Shown here in pieces: positions 36,095 to 45,392 of a DNA stretch of 64,000 nt. The stretch spans positions 10,350-74,349 of the forward strand of contig CALODD010000067.1 of the NCBI GenBank assembly GCA_942491945.1, in the 5' to 3' direction. The notes under the pieces are model-generated. The model had not been told where the DNA came from. It searched no databases and saw only the letters and a program-made list of their open reading frames with translations. Position 1 is the stretch's first letter. Each line of letters begins with the position of its first letter. The DNA is from JAJDYQ01 sp942491945. Its GTDB lineage: Bacteria; Pseudomonadota; Gammaproteobacteria; JAJDYQ01. The translations under genes were made by a program, and so were the position numbers.

Positions 36095-37444
36095 ATGGCT
36101 ACCGTTGATACGATTGCTGCTATAGCGACACCACCCGGTCGAGGTGGTGTTTGCATCATTCGTATTTCCGGTAGCAACATTTCACAACTTGCTGAAAAAA
36201 TAATCGGCAAGTATCCTAAGCCGCGTTATGCACACTATGCGCATTTTCGTGATTGCACGACCGAGCAAGTCGTCGATGAAGGCATAGCCATTTATTTCCC
36301 GGGGCCGAATTCATTTACCGGCGAAGATGTACTTGAGTTACAGGGACATGGTGGCGTTGTTGTCAGCGATATGATTTTAACGGCCGCATTAAATGCCGGC
36401 GCACGTGTTGCGCGACCGGGTGAATTTTCAGAGCGTGCTTTTTTAAATAATAAACTGGACCTGGCTCAGGCTGAAGCCGTGGCCGACCTTATCGATGCCG
36501 GATCACAACAGGCTGCACGTGCTGCTCTAAGAACCCTCGATGGTGAATTCTCACGCCATATTCATACCTTATTAGCAGAGCTAACCGAGCTACGGGTTTA
36601 TGTTGAATCTTCTATGGACTTTGCCGATGAGGAAATTGAATTACTCGAACGTGGCGATATTGAATCACGCTTAAATAAACTACACCATGAAATTTCACAG
36701 GTGGCTAAAGCGGCTCAGCGCGGTCGTATTCTGGGTGAAGGTATTAACATGGTGATCGCAGGCCGACCCAATGCAGGCAAGTCGAGTTTGATGAATGTCC
36801 TAAGTGGTCGTGATACTGCAATCGTGACCGATATACCAGGAACCACCCGCGATATTATACGTGAACAGATTTCCATCGAAGGTATCCCGGTACATATCCT
36901 GGATACGGCTGGCATACGCGATGAAGCAGAAGTCATTGAAGAAGAGGGCATACGTCGAGCAAAGGATAGTCTATCCAGTGCCGACCTCGTGCTGTGGGTA
37001 CATGATGATACACAGACACTAAATACATCAGACTATGAGTCTTATACAGATCGCCCCTGCTTAATTGTCATGAACAAGATAGATCTATCAGGAAGAACTG
37101 CTGGCGTGATAGAAAGTAAAATTCCATCGGTGGCAATTTGCACGAAATCAGCAGATGGTATCGATGTCTTACGAACTGAAATACTGAAAATCATTAACGC
37201 TGGTGAACAAAGCGAAAATGAATTCAGTGCTCGCCAGCGTCACATGCTGGCTTTAGCCGATACGAAGAATTTCCTTGATGCCGCAGTGGCTCAGCTACAG
37301 GTACAACTCAAGCAGGGCGGTGGCGGAGAACTGTTAGCGGAAGAGTTGCGCATGGCTCAGCATACACTGAGTGACATTACCGGTGAATTTACTGCCGATG
37401 ATTTACTGGGAAAGATATTTTCTGAGTTTTGTATAGGCAAATAA
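36095..37444 (+). CDS. mnmE: tRNA uridine-5-carboxymethylaminomethyl GTPase MnmE
   Basis: A 449-residue GTPase acting with MnmG on U34 of tRNAs. The N-terminal folate-binding domain begins DTIAAIATPPGRGGVCIIRISG. The G domain has G1 GRPNAGKSSL, the switch DIPGTTRD, G3 DTAGIR and G4 NKID. The chain ends with the family's FCIGK, with the conserved Cys. It is the last gene before a terminator; its partner mnmG begins 960 bases later. Confidence 0.97.
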   Translation: MATVDTIAAIATPPGRGGVCIIRISGSNISQLAEKIIGKYPKPRYAHYAHFRDCTTEQVVDEGIAIYFPGPNSFTGEDVLELQGHGGVVVSDMILTAALNAGARVARPGEFSERAFLNNKLDLAQAEAVADLIDAGSQQAARAALRTLDGEFSRHIHTLLAELTELRVYVESSMDFADEEIELLERGDIESRLNKLHHEISQVAKAAQRGRILGEGINMVIAGRPNAGKSSLMNVLSGRDTAIVTDIPGTTRDIIREQISIEGIPVHILDTAGIRDEAEVIEEEGIRRAKDSLSSADLVLWVHDDTQTLNTSDYESYTDRPCLIVMNKIDLSGRTAGVIESKIPSVAICTKSADGIDVLRTEILKIINAGEQSENEFSARQRHMLALADTKNFLDAAVAQLQVQLKQGGGGELLAEELRMAQHTLSDITGEFTADDLLGKIFSEFCIGK

Positions 37445-37445
37445 A

Positions 37446-37468
37446 AAAGCCACCGATAAGGTGGCTTT
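37446..37468. terminator. Intrinsic terminator between mnmE and mlaA
   Basis: AAAGCCACC and GGTGGCTTT form a perfect 9-bp stem around a 5-base loop, just after the mnmE stop. An upstream A-run means it could also act for the convergent mlaA transcript; a T-rich run follows at about 37,480-37,493. Confidence 0.85.
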
Positions 37469-37491
37469 CTAGTATCTACGGTTTAGTTTTT

Positions 37492-38190
37492 TTATTCAGG
37501 AAATCCAAACTCACTCCCATTAATCTCAACATCACGCTTTTGAAGATAAGATTCTTTCAGGAATTCATAACGATCCAGCGCAGCTTTTTCCAGCACATTA
37601 GATGCACCGAGTAAATCAGCACGTGTATCAATGGCTTCTGTCACCAGCAACGAGTTACGTGTTGGGATATGGTCGATTTTGTACATTGGATCGAAGGCCT
37701 GATTATCAACCGCGAAACCAATAGTATCGCGTACGGTGCTTGGGCCGAGTAAGGGTAGTACCAGATAAGGGCCATTGCCGACGCCCCAGCGACCTAATGT
37801 CTGACCGAAATCTTCATTATGTTTTTTGAAGCCCATGCCGGTAGCGACATCAAACAGGCCAAAGATGCCGATGGTGCTATTGATCAGTACGCGAGCAATA
37901 TCAGAACCACCCTGTTTCACTTCAAACTGTAATAAACCATTAACGGCAGTAACAACGTCATTGATATTGCCGAAGAAGTTACTCACGCCTTTGTCGACGG
38001 GGCCAGGCACGACAGCGCGGTAGCCCTTGGCAACAGGTTTGAACAGAGCATTATCCAGCCCTTCATTGAAATTGAACATTGCACGGTTAAAACCTTCGAT
38101 CGGGTCACGGTCATCACCATTGGTTGCACAGCCACCGAGAAAAACGGTCAGAGAAAGAAATAAAGTTGTTAGTATTTTTGTAAGCGTCAT
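37492..38190 (-). CDS. mlaA: MlaA (VacJ) outer-membrane lipoprotein
   Basis: A 232-residue lipoprotein that removes misplaced phospholipids from the outer leaflet in the Mla system. The signal peptide ends with the lipobox LGGC. The family core is visible as DPIEGFNRAMFNFNEGLD, the FFGNINDVVTAVNGLLQ helices, GIFGLFDVATGMG, NEDFGQTLGRWGVGNGPYLVLPLLGPSTVRD and the end near LLGAS. No other mla gene is near. A DnaA-box sequence lies just upstream of its start. Confidence 0.95.
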   Translation of the reverse strand: MTLTKILTTLFLSLTVFLGGCATNGDDRDPIEGFNRAMFNFNEGLDNALFKPVAKGYRAVVPGPVDKGVSNFFGNINDVVTAVNGLLQFEVKQGGSDIARVLINSTIGIFGLFDVATGMGFKKHNEDFGQTLGRWGVGNGPYLVLPLLGPSTVRDTIGFAVDNQAFDPMYKIDHIPTRNSLLVTEAIDTRADLLGASNVLEKAALDRYEFLKESYLQKRDVEINGSEFGFPE

Positions 38191-38193
38191 TTT

Positions 38194-38202
38194 TTATCCA
38201 CA
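38194..38202 (+). promoter_or_regulatory. DnaA-box sequence upstream of mnmG
   Basis: A perfect TTATCCACA lies 4 bases beyond the mlaA start codon, in an AT-rich 217-bp gap before mnmG. In Escherichia coli oriC adjoins mnmG, so the position is worth noting. One box alone is weak evidence for an origin. Confidence 0.45.
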
Positions 38203-38407
38203 ACTGTTGTCCGGAAACAACATGCAATTATATACTATCCGGGAAAGGGCTTATTTCTGTTTCTCATAAATCTTTGAACACAGAACATTAATGGTAATAT
38301 GTATCCTTAGTTAAAGGAAATGCTTAAATTCATTTCCTAGCCAGTTAGTGCAAAACTTTTTAATACTGTTTGATTTTAGCAACAGTATCTAATTCAGGGT
38401 TTATTTC

Positions 38408-40285
38408 ATGCAGCAATTTGATGTCATCGTCATAGGTGGTGGACACGCCGGCACAGAAGCCGCGCTGGCTGCTGCGCGTATGGGTGCGCAGACGCTGTTG
38501 ATTACCCAGAATATCGAAACACTGGGTCAGATGAGTTGTAACCCGGCAATTGGCGGAATTGGCAAAGGCCATCTGGTGAAAGAAATCGACGCCCTCGGTG
38601 GCGCAATGGCCCATGCCGCTGATCTGGGTGGTATACATTTTCGAACGTTAAATGGCAGTAAAGGCCCGGCGGTTCGCGCGACCCGTGCGCAGGCAGATCG
38701 ATCACTGTACAAGCAGGCGATTCGTAGCATTCTGGAGAATCAGCCGAATCTGACGATTTTTCAGCAAATGGTCGAAGACCTGATTGTGGAGAACGACCAG
38801 GTTACAGGCGTCGTTACTCAGCTCGGTCTAGATATCAAAGCCCGATCAGTCGTTTTGACGGTCGGTACATTTCTTGATGGTCGTATTCATGTTGGTCTCG
38901 ACAACCATCCGGGTGGCCGGGCAGGGGATCCGCCTTCCAGTGGTCTGGCGCATCGTCTACGTGCATTACCATTGAATGTCGGTCGCCTGAAAACTGGCAC
39001 GCCACCGCGTATTGATGGCAAGACTATTGATTACAGCAATCTGGCTGAACAGCCGGGTGATACACCCCGTCCAGTTTTTTCTTTCATGGGTCATCGCGAT
39101 GATCACCCTGAACAGACGTCCTGCTGGATTACCCGAACCAACGAAAAGACACATGAAATCATTCGCGAAGGTTTTTCCCGTTCGCCGATGTTTACCGGTG
39201 TCATTGAAGGAACTGGCCCACGTTATTGTCCGTCGATTGAAGACAAGGTGGAACGTTTTGCAGATCGTGATGAGCATCGTATCTTTATCGAGCCAGAAGG
39301 TCTGCATACCCACGAGATTTACCCAAATGGTATTTCCACTAGCCTGCCTTTTGATATTCAACAACGCTTGATTCAAAGCATCGAGGGTTTTGAAAATGCC
39401 GTTATTACCCGTCCTGGCTATGCTATCGAATATGACTTTTTTGATCCGCGTGATCTGAAGCCAACGCTGGAAAATGGTTTTCTAAAAGGGCTGTTTTTTG
39501 CCGGACAGATTAATGGCACAACCGGTTACGAAGAAGCGGCTGCTCAGGGATTGATGGCCGGTGCCAATGCCGCGTTGCAAGTTCAGGATAAACCAGCATT
39601 TACACTGAAACGCGATGAAGCTTATATCGGCGTATTGATTGATGATCTAATTACCATGGGTACCAGCGAACCGTACAGAATGTTTACTTCGCGCGCAGAG
39701 TATCGATTGATCTTACGTGAAGACAATGCGGATTTACGTCTGACACCCATGGGTAGAGAGCTTGGTCTGGTGGAGGATGCCCGCTGGCAGCGACTACAGG
39801 AAAAGCAGGAACATATTGAAAAAGAGCGGGATCGTTTGTCGAATCTGCTCATCCGTCCGCAAGACGAAGCTGCGAAACAAATCAGTGAGATGGCGGGAAA
39901 TGCTATGTCGCGTGAACAAAAGGCGATTGAAGTTCTGGCTCGTCCTGAAATGACCTATGAGATTCTGACCAATATGCCGGGTATGGGCCCTGCGGTTGAA
40001 GATGATCAGGTCGCGGAGCAGGTTGAAATCCAGGTGTCTTACGCTGGATATATCAAACGACAAAATGTCGAAATCGAGAAAGCCCGCCGTAATGAAGAAA
40101 CCGCTTTGCCAGAATCACTGGATTATCAGGATGTGTCAGGCCTGTCGAACGAAGTGACGGAAAAACTCAATCGGCATAAACCAGCGACGATTGGCCAGGC
40201 GTCTCGAATTTCTGGTGTAACACCGGCTGCAGTATCATTTTTGCTTGTGCACCTGAAGCGGCACGATTTAAAGAAGTCGGCCTAG
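38408..40285 (+). CDS. mnmG: tRNA uridine-5-carboxymethylaminomethyl enzyme MnmG
   Basis: A 625-residue FAD enzyme partnering MnmE. The FAD motif is VIGGGHAGTEAALAAARMG at residue 8. MSCNPAIGGIGKGHLVKEIDALGG, LKTGTPPRI, GYAIEYDFFDPRDL and the FFAGQINGTTGYEEAAAQGLMAGANAA block are family signatures. The C-terminal MnmE-binding domain ends in IGQASRISGVTPAAVSFLLVHLK. It is followed within a few bases by rsmG. Confidence 0.97.
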   Translation: MQQFDVIVIGGGHAGTEAALAAARMGAQTLLITQNIETLGQMSCNPAIGGIGKGHLVKEIDALGGAMAHAADLGGIHFRTLNGSKGPAVRATRAQADRSLYKQAIRSILENQPNLTIFQQMVEDLIVENDQVTGVVTQLGLDIKARSVVLTVGTFLDGRIHVGLDNHPGGRAGDPPSSGLAHRLRALPLNVGRLKTGTPPRIDGKTIDYSNLAEQPGDTPRPVFSFMGHRDDHPEQTSCWITRTNEKTHEIIREGFSRSPMFTGVIEGTGPRYCPSIEDKVERFADRDEHRIFIEPEGLHTHEIYPNGISTSLPFDIQQRLIQSIEGFENAVITRPGYAIEYDFFDPRDLKPTLENGFLKGLFFAGQINGTTGYEEAAAQGLMAGANAALQVQDKPAFTLKRDEAYIGVLIDDLITMGTSEPYRMFTSRAEYRLILREDNADLRLTPMGRELGLVEDARWQRLQEKQEHIEKERDRLSNLLIRPQDEAAKQISEMAGNAMSREQKAIEVLARPEMTYEILTNMPGMGPAVEDDQVAEQVEIQVSYAGYIKRQNVEIEKARRNEETALPESLDYQDVSGLSNEVTEKLNRHKPATIGQASRISGVTPAAVSFLLVHLKRHDLKKSA

Positions 40286-40288
40286 TTT

Positions 40289-40902
40289 GTGACGGGTGAT
40301 ATGGATGAGGCCTTGCTTCGCGGGCTTGATGAGCTAGGCGTTGCCGATTTTCGTCTTCGATCTGGCAATATTTCCAACTCTTAAAACGCTGGAATAAGGC
40401 GTATAACCTGATTGCCCCTGCGAAAGATGCTGTCCTATACGGTCGGCATATCTTTGATAGTCTTTCCGTAAGGAAATATGTCAAAGGGCCTCGCCTGCTG
40501 GATGTTGGAACAGGCGCGGGGCTTCCCGGATTATTACTAGCTGTTACAATGCCCGATCAGGAGTGGACGCTACTGGATGCTAACGGCAAAAAGACCCGGT
40601 TTTGTGAACAGGCTGTTCTGGAACTTGGCTTGAAGAATGTCACGGTGGTTCAGCAGCGAATAGAGCATCATCAACCGACCGATTGTTATCAGACCATCAT
40701 CAGTCGGGCCTATGATCAGGCAGGCGACTTTGTGTCATCAACATCCAGACTGGTATGTGATGGTGGGCAAATTCTTGCTATGAAGGGAAAAATTGATGCG
40801 GAGGAGAAGGCTGTTGCGGAATCAAGCGGTCTTCATTTGGATATAGCGACTTTGCACGTGCCAGGGATAGATGGGCAAAGACATTTGATGATTTTTAATT
40901 AA
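40289..40902 (+). CDS. rsmG: 16S rRNA (guanine-527-N7)-methyltransferase, frameshifted
   Basis: RsmG (GidB) methylates G527 of 16S rRNA. The reading starts at GTG 40,289 or ATG 40,301 (DEALLRGLDELGV) but leaves frame at about 40,350, where one base seems to be missing. The rest is read in the next frame: IWQYFQLLKRWNKAYNL, HIFDSLSV, the SAM motif LLDVGTGAGLPGLLLA, ISRAYDQ and MKGK. The first ATG of the later frame is 40,549, which would give only a 117-residue fragment. The gene lies in the standard mnmG-rsmG-parA-parB order, so a sequencing slip is likely. Confidence 0.9.
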
Positions 40903-40903
40903 T

Positions 40904-41701
40904 ATGGCCAGAGTAATCGCCATCACCAATCAGAAGGGCGGCGTTGGGAAAACCACGACTAGCGTGAATCTCGCAGCATCGTTTGCTGCGGCCAAGCGCC
41001 GTGTCCTGTTGATAGACCTGGATCCGCAGGGCAATGCTACTATGGGTAGTGGTGTTAACAAGAAAAATCTCGATCTATCTTCTTATGAACTGCTATTGCA
41101 TGAGGCGGGGCCTGAAAAGATTGCGCAAAGGGTAAAGACAACCGGTTACTGGTTGATCGGCACTAATAGTGACCTGACCGGCGCGGAGGTCGCACTGATG
41201 GAAGAGATCGGTCGCGAAGTTCGACTGCGTAGCGCACTCGAATCAGTTCAGGATAAATTCGACTATATACTTATAGATTGTCCGCCTTCGTTGAGCATTC
41301 TCACGGTTAATGCCCTGGTTGCAGCCGAGACAGTGATTATTCCGATGCAGTGTGAGTACTATGCGCTTGAAGGCTTGAGTGCTCTGGTTAATACCGTGGA
41401 AAAGATTCGCAAGCTGCTAAATCCAAAATTACGTATCGAGGGGCTATTACGTACCATGTATGATCCACGTAATAATCTGGCGAACCAGGTATCTCAGCAG
41501 TTAATTAAACATTTTGGTGATCGGGTTTACAGCACGGTTATCCCACGCAATGTTCGTCTGGCAGAGGCGCCGAGCCATGGACTGCCGGCATTGATGTATG
41601 ACAAACAGTCCAGGGGCGCGATGGCCTATCTTGCACTGGCTGGAGAAATATTCAGGAAAGATGGTTCTGTACCGAATAATCCTGAATCACGAATACAGTA
41701 A
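40904..41701 (+). CDS. parA: Chromosome-partitioning ATPase ParA (Soj)
   Basis: A 265-residue deviant-Walker ATPase that moves ParB-bound origins apart. The motif is NQKGGVGKTTTSVNLAAS near residue 9, then LLIDLDPQGNATMG and DYILIDCPPSLSILTVNAL. It lacks the N-terminal helix-turn-helix domain of plasmid type Ia ParA, so it is the chromosomal type. It begins one base after the rsmG stop and is followed 11 bases later by parB. Its centromere sites are in recF. Confidence 0.96.
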   Translation: MARVIAITNQKGGVGKTTTSVNLAASFAAAKRRVLLIDLDPQGNATMGSGVNKKNLDLSSYELLLHEAGPEKIAQRVKTTGYWLIGTNSDLTGAEVALMEEIGREVRLRSALESVQDKFDYILIDCPPSLSILTVNALVAAETVIIPMQCEYYALEGLSALVNTVEKIRKLLNPKLRIEGLLRTMYDPRNNLANQVSQQLIKHFGDRVYSTVIPRNVRLAEAPSHGLPALMYDKQSRGAMAYLALAGEIFRKDGSVPNNPESRIQ

Positions 41702-41712
41702 GGAAGCGATAA

Positions 41713-42580
41713 ATGGCTAAAAAAAGAGGACTGGGACGAGGACTGGATGCCTTGTTATCAGGGGGCCTGGCGGCCACAGAAGATGCCGCGGAGCCACTGG
41801 ATTCGGATTTAAGAGATATCCCCGTCGATTTGCTGCAACGAGGTCGTTATCAACCGCGAGTTGATATGCGCGAAGAGACTCTGGCGGATCTGGCCGAATC
41901 CATCAAAGCCCAGGGTGTTGTACAGCCAATCGTCGTTCGCCCTATCGGCGAGGGCCGTTACGAAATCATTGCCGGTGAGCGCCGTTGGCGTGCTTCGCAG
42001 CTTGCCGGCAAGCAGGAAATCCCAGCTGTCGTGCGCGATGTGCCAGACGAGGCAGCTGTCGCGATGGCGCTTATTGAGAATATCCAGCGAGAAAACCTGA
42101 ATCCACTGGAAGAGGCGAATGCACTACAGCGCCTGATTGAAGAATTTGAAATGACGCATCAGGAAGCCGGTGTTGCGGTAGGTCGTTCCCGTGCAGCTGT
42201 GAGCAACCTGTTGCGATTGCTTGAGTTGAGCCCGACGGTAAAACCGTTGCTGGAAACCGGCGAGCTGGAAATGGGTCATGCCCGTACATTACTGGCTTTG
42301 CCAGCAGAGCAGCAGGCGGTGGCGGCCAAAGAGATCGTGGCTAAAGGCATGTCTGTGCGAGGTGCTGAGGCCTATGTGAAAAGTCTGCAGCAGCCAGCAG
42401 CGAAAAAAATCGGCAACTTCGGCGAAAAAAGACCCGGATGTGGCGCGTCTGGAGAACTCCCTGGCGGATAAATTATCGGCTAAGGTCAGTATTGCAGCGA
42501 ATCCGGCTGGCAAAGGCAAATTACAGATTAGCTTTAATTCACTGGATGAGCTTGAGGGAATCCTTGAGCATATTCGATGA
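41713..42580 (+). CDS. parB: Chromosome-partitioning protein ParB (Spo0J), frameshifted near end
   Basis: ParB binds parS and spreads on DNA as a CTP-dependent clamp. Residues ~35-125 form the CTPase domain with the GERRWRASQ and ENIQRENLNPLEEA motifs. The helix-turn-helix that reads parS is at about 140-200 (THQEAGVAVGRSRAAVSNLLRLLEL). The open frame stops at 42,471. A run of seven A's at about 42,400 is one base too long: without one A, the frame continues through DPDVARLENSLADKLSAKV to ISFNSLDELEGILEHIR and stops at 42,580. That tail is the normal dimerisation domain. Confidence 0.93.
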
Positions 42581-42637
42581 TGGCATAATAAATTTTAATT
42601 ATTGAATTAAAAAGCCAGTATTTCGTCAGCTAATGCA

Positions 42638-42667
42638 TTGACCCTATGGTACGCCCCCTTTTATACT
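42638..42667 (+). promoter_or_regulatory. Likely sigma-70 promoter of the atp operon
   Basis: TTGACC (42,638-42,643) and TATACT (42,662-42,667) are separated by 18 bases in the 184-bp gap between parB and atpI. This is one mismatch from consensus in each box, and the position fits an operon promoter about 95 bases before the atpI ATG. Confidence 0.7.
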
Positions 42668-42764
42668 GCGCCCGCTTGCTCGCAGAGTGATTTGCGATAG
42701 TGAAGAGGGAGCTTCCAGGCAGCTTACCAGGTCCAGGTGATCTGGTACTCAGAGAACTAGAAAT

Positions 42765-43115
42765 ATGCGTATCTTGATAGGTACACAGCTTTTGGCAGCA
42801 GTCGTCGCGTCGATAGTCGCGTTTAACATGGTTGCCACCTCTGGGATGCTTGCCCTGATTTACGGTGCTTCGATAGGTGTTTTGATTACACTGTTAGTGC
42901 GCCGAAGCACAGATAAAGCTCTGGAAACAGCAGTTGAAAATCCCGGACATGGGGTTGTGGTGATGTTTTCAGGCTTTGCGTTGAGATACGCAGTGGCAAT
43001 CCTGGGATTGCTGATAGGTTTTAAGACACTAAAGCTAATGGCAGTTCCGATGATTGCCGGCTTTATATTAATGATAATAGTTCAGGTGTTTATCTCATTT
43101 CGGGTAAGCAACTGA
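42765..43115 (+). CDS. atpI: ATP synthase accessory protein I
   Basis: A 116-residue membrane protein with four predicted helices (residues ~7-25, 27-45, 67-87 and 92-110). AtpI helps assembly of the c-ring in several bacteria. Sequence conservation in the family is low, and the call rests on topology, size and its place directly before atpB. Confidence 0.85.
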   Translation: MRILIGTQLLAAVVASIVAFNMVATSGMLALIYGASIGVLITLLVRRSTDKALETAVENPGHGVVVMFSGFALRYAVAILGLLIGFKTLKLMAVPMIAGFILMIIVQVFISFRVSN

Positions 43116-43143
43116 TTAACTGACAACTTGAAGACGGATTACT

Positions 43144-44031
43144 ATGGCTGGTGATAGCCTGACACAAGCTGGGTACATTAAGCACCATCTGACGAATCTG
43201 ACCTATGGTCAGCATCCAGATGGTACTTGGGGTTTTGCGCATTCAGCACTGGAAGCCAAACAAATGGGTTTCATGGCGATCCACGTAGATACCATGTTTT
43301 GGTCGATTCTACTTGGTGTGGTCTTTTTGTTTTTCTTCCGCAAAGCAGCGAAGAAAGCGACAACTGGAGTCCCGAGCGGGCTGTTGAATTTTGTTGAATG
43401 GATTGTCGAATTTATTGACACCAGTGTACGCGGTTCATTTACAGCCAAAAACGATATGGTTGCGCCTATGGCTCTAACCGTGTTTGTCTGGATCTTACTG
43501 ATGAACCTGATGGACTTGGTGCCGGTTGACTGGATTCCAAAAGCTACTGAAGTATTAGCTGTTGCACTATTTGATGCAGACCCACATGCAGTATTTAAGA
43601 AGGTAGTACCTACGACGGATCCAAATGCGACATTCGGTATGTCAATTGCCGTCTTTTTACTCGTACTCTTCTATAGTTTCAAAATGAAAGGCGTTGGCGG
43701 ATTTGCAGCAGAGTTATCCATGCAGCCGTTTCAGTCAAAAGGCATAGCAGGAAAAATATTTTTCTTGCCGATTAACTTATTCCTCGAGCTGGTGGGTTTG
43801 ATTGCCAAGCCTATTTCACTTGCTCTGCGTTTATTCGGTAACCTGTATGCAGGTGAAATGATCTTCATCCTGATCGCACTGATGTTTGGCGGTAATTTCA
43901 TTCTTGCGATCTTTGGAGGAGCATTACAGTGGGCATGGGCGGTGTTCCATATCCTGATTGTTCTGCTACAAGCATTTATTTTTATGACATTGACCATTGT
44001 CTATATGGACATGGCTCATCACGAACATTAA
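43144..44031 (+). CDS. atpB: ATP synthase Fo subunit a
   Basis: A 295-residue membrane subunit that forms the two proton half-channels. The essential arginine lies in the KPISLALRLFGNLYAGEMI helix. Other family blocks are WSILLGVVFLFFFRKAAKKA, FIDTSVRGSF, MALTVFVWILLMNLMDLVPVDWIP and the C-terminal LIVLLQAFIFMTLTIVYMDMAHHEH. The length is slightly above that of the E. coli protein (271). Confidence 0.97.
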   Translation: MAGDSLTQAGYIKHHLTNLTYGQHPDGTWGFAHSALEAKQMGFMAIHVDTMFWSILLGVVFLFFFRKAAKKATTGVPSGLLNFVEWIVEFIDTSVRGSFTAKNDMVAPMALTVFVWILLMNLMDLVPVDWIPKATEVLAVALFDADPHAVFKKVVPTTDPNATFGMSIAVFLLVLFYSFKMKGVGGFAAELSMQPFQSKGIAGKIFFLPINLFLELVGLIAKPISLALRLFGNLYAGEMIFILIALMFGGNFILAIFGGALQWAWAVFHILIVLLQAFIFMTLTIVYMDMAHHEH

Positions 44032-44053
44032 TTTTTAGTTATCAAGGTTTTTA

Positions 44054-44059
44054 AAGGAG
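44054..44059 (+). promoter_or_regulatory. Strong ribosome-binding site of atpE
   Basis: AAGGAG lies 6 bases before the atpE ATG, close to the ideal complement of the 16S 3' end. It is stronger than the sites before the neighbouring atp genes, which fits the need for about ten copies of subunit c per enzyme. Confidence 0.75.
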
Positions 44060-44065
44060 ATAATA

Positions 44066-44293
44066 ATGGAAGCTGCAATTCTTACTTTAGCGGGTGCAAT
44101 TCTGCTTGGTCTGGGTGCTCTAGGTGCTGCGGTTGGTATCGGTATTTTGGGTGCGCGTTTTCTTGAAGGTATTGCACGTCAGCCTGAGCTATTGCCAATG
44201 CTGCGTACACAGTTTTTCATCGTCATGGGCTTAGTTGATGCGGTTCCAATGATCGGTGTTGGTATCGCTTTCTACATTCTTTTTGCCGGTTAA
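44066..44293 (+). CDS. atpE: ATP synthase Fo subunit c
   Basis: A 75-residue hairpin of two helices joined by the polar loop ARQPEL, forming the rotating c-ring. The proton-binding acid is the Asp in FFIVMGLVDAVPMIGVG. The residues around it match proton-type enzymes, and the Na-type Gln/Glu-Ser-Thr pattern is not seen. The first helix has the Gly/Ala-rich GLGALGAAVGIGILGARF packing face. Confidence 0.97.
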   Translation: MEAAILTLAGAILLGLGALGAAVGIGILGARFLEGIARQPELLPMLRTQFFIVMGLVDAVPMIGVGIAFYILFAG

Positions 44294-44332
44294 TCGCAAA
44301 ATTTATTTTTAGAAATAAACGGGTAAGTTCAT

Positions 44333-44803
44333 ATGAACATCAATGCAACGTTAATCGGTCAGTCAATTACCTTTGCGGTCTTTGTCTGGTTCTGCATGAA
44401 GTTTGTCTGGCCGCCAATCATGGCCGCCCTGGAAGAACGTAAGCAGAAAATTGCTGACGGCCTTGCAGCAGCGGAGCGCGGCGCTAAAGAACAAGAACTA
44501 GCACAGGCAAAGGCGACGGAAACCTTGAAAGAGGCGAAAGAGCAGGCACGTACGATTATCTCGCAAGCTGAAAAGCGTCATGCGGAGATCGTTGAGCAAG
44601 CCAAAGATGATGCCAAAGAAGAGGCTGCAAAAATTGTGGCTGGCGCACAGGCTGAGGTTGAGCAAGAAGCTAATCGTGCTCGTGAAGAGCTGCGTGGCAA
44701 AGTTATTGATCTTGCGTTGGCTGCGTCTAGCAAAATTCTTGAACGTGAAGTTAAAGTGGAAGACCACAATGCTTCACTCGAGAAATTGAGCGCGAGTCTT
44801 TAA
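44333..44803 (+). CDS. atpF: ATP synthase Fo subunit b
   Basis: A 156-residue subunit of the peripheral stalk. One N-terminal helix (FAVFVWFCMKFVWPPIMAAL) anchors it; the rest is a long, Ala/Glu/Lys-rich coiled coil that dimerises and reaches the F1 head through the delta subunit. Length matches the E. coli protein exactly. Confidence 0.96.
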   Translation: MNINATLIGQSITFAVFVWFCMKFVWPPIMAALEERKQKIADGLAAAERGAKEQELAQAKATETLKEAKEQARTIISQAEKRHAEIVEQAKDDAKEEAAKIVAGAQAEVEQEANRAREELRGKVIDLALAASSKILEREVKVEDHNASLEKLSASL

Positions 44804-44818
44804 GGAACGGTATTAGTC

Positions 44819-45355
44819 ATGTCTGAAGCAAAAACGATTGCAAGACCCTACGCTGTAGCGGCCTGGCGTCATGCGAAAAGCCAGGACAAGCAAGAGCTCT
44901 GGGCTGAAATGCTCGACTTCATGGCTGCAGTAGTCGGTGACGATACGATGTCTACTGTTGTTTCTGACCCGCGTGTTGGCAGTGAAGTTATGAGTAGTCT
45001 GATGCTTGAGATCTGCGGTGGTCACATCAACGATACTGGTGAAGCGTTTGTTAAGTTACTGGTTGCTAACGGCAAGCTGGCATTGATGCCAGAGATTGCG
45101 GCGGTATTTAACGAGCTACAGGCTGAAGCTGGTGGCGCTATCCATGCAACGCTGACGGCAGCGTACGCTGTGAATGCCAAGATTGAACAAGATTTAGCTG
45201 CTGCACTACAGAAGAAGCTAGATCGCGAAGTTAGTTTTTCGACCGAAATCGATAAAGACCTGCTTGGCGGTGTCGTGATTCGAGCCGGTGATATGGTGAT
45301 TGACGCTTCTGTCCGTGGACAGATTCAGGCGCTCGCCGCGGAACTAAGAATTTAG
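44819..45355 (+). CDS. atpH: ATP synthase F1 subunit delta
   Basis: A 178-residue stalk subunit linking subunit b to the alpha3-beta3 head. The N-terminal helix bundle starts TIARPYAVAAWRHAK. The C-terminal signature is KDLLGGVVIRAGDMVIDASVRGQIQALAAEL. Its place between atpF and atpA is standard. Confidence 0.96.
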   Translation: MSEAKTIARPYAVAAWRHAKSQDKQELWAEMLDFMAAVVGDDTMSTVVSDPRVGSEVMSSLMLEICGGHINDTGEAFVKLLVANGKLALMPEIAAVFNELQAEAGGAIHATLTAAYAVNAKIEQDLAAALQKKLDREVSFSTEIDKDLLGGVVIRAGDMVIDASVRGQIQALAAELRI

Positions 45356-45392
45356 AGATTATTTACATTAGATTTTAAGAGGGCTTATAGCC

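Noticed and set aside
42592..42613. Hairpin TTTTAATT/AATTAAAA after parB as terminator
   Set aside because: The stem is made only of A-T pairs and would be too weak; it may simply be AT-rich promoter-upstream DNA.
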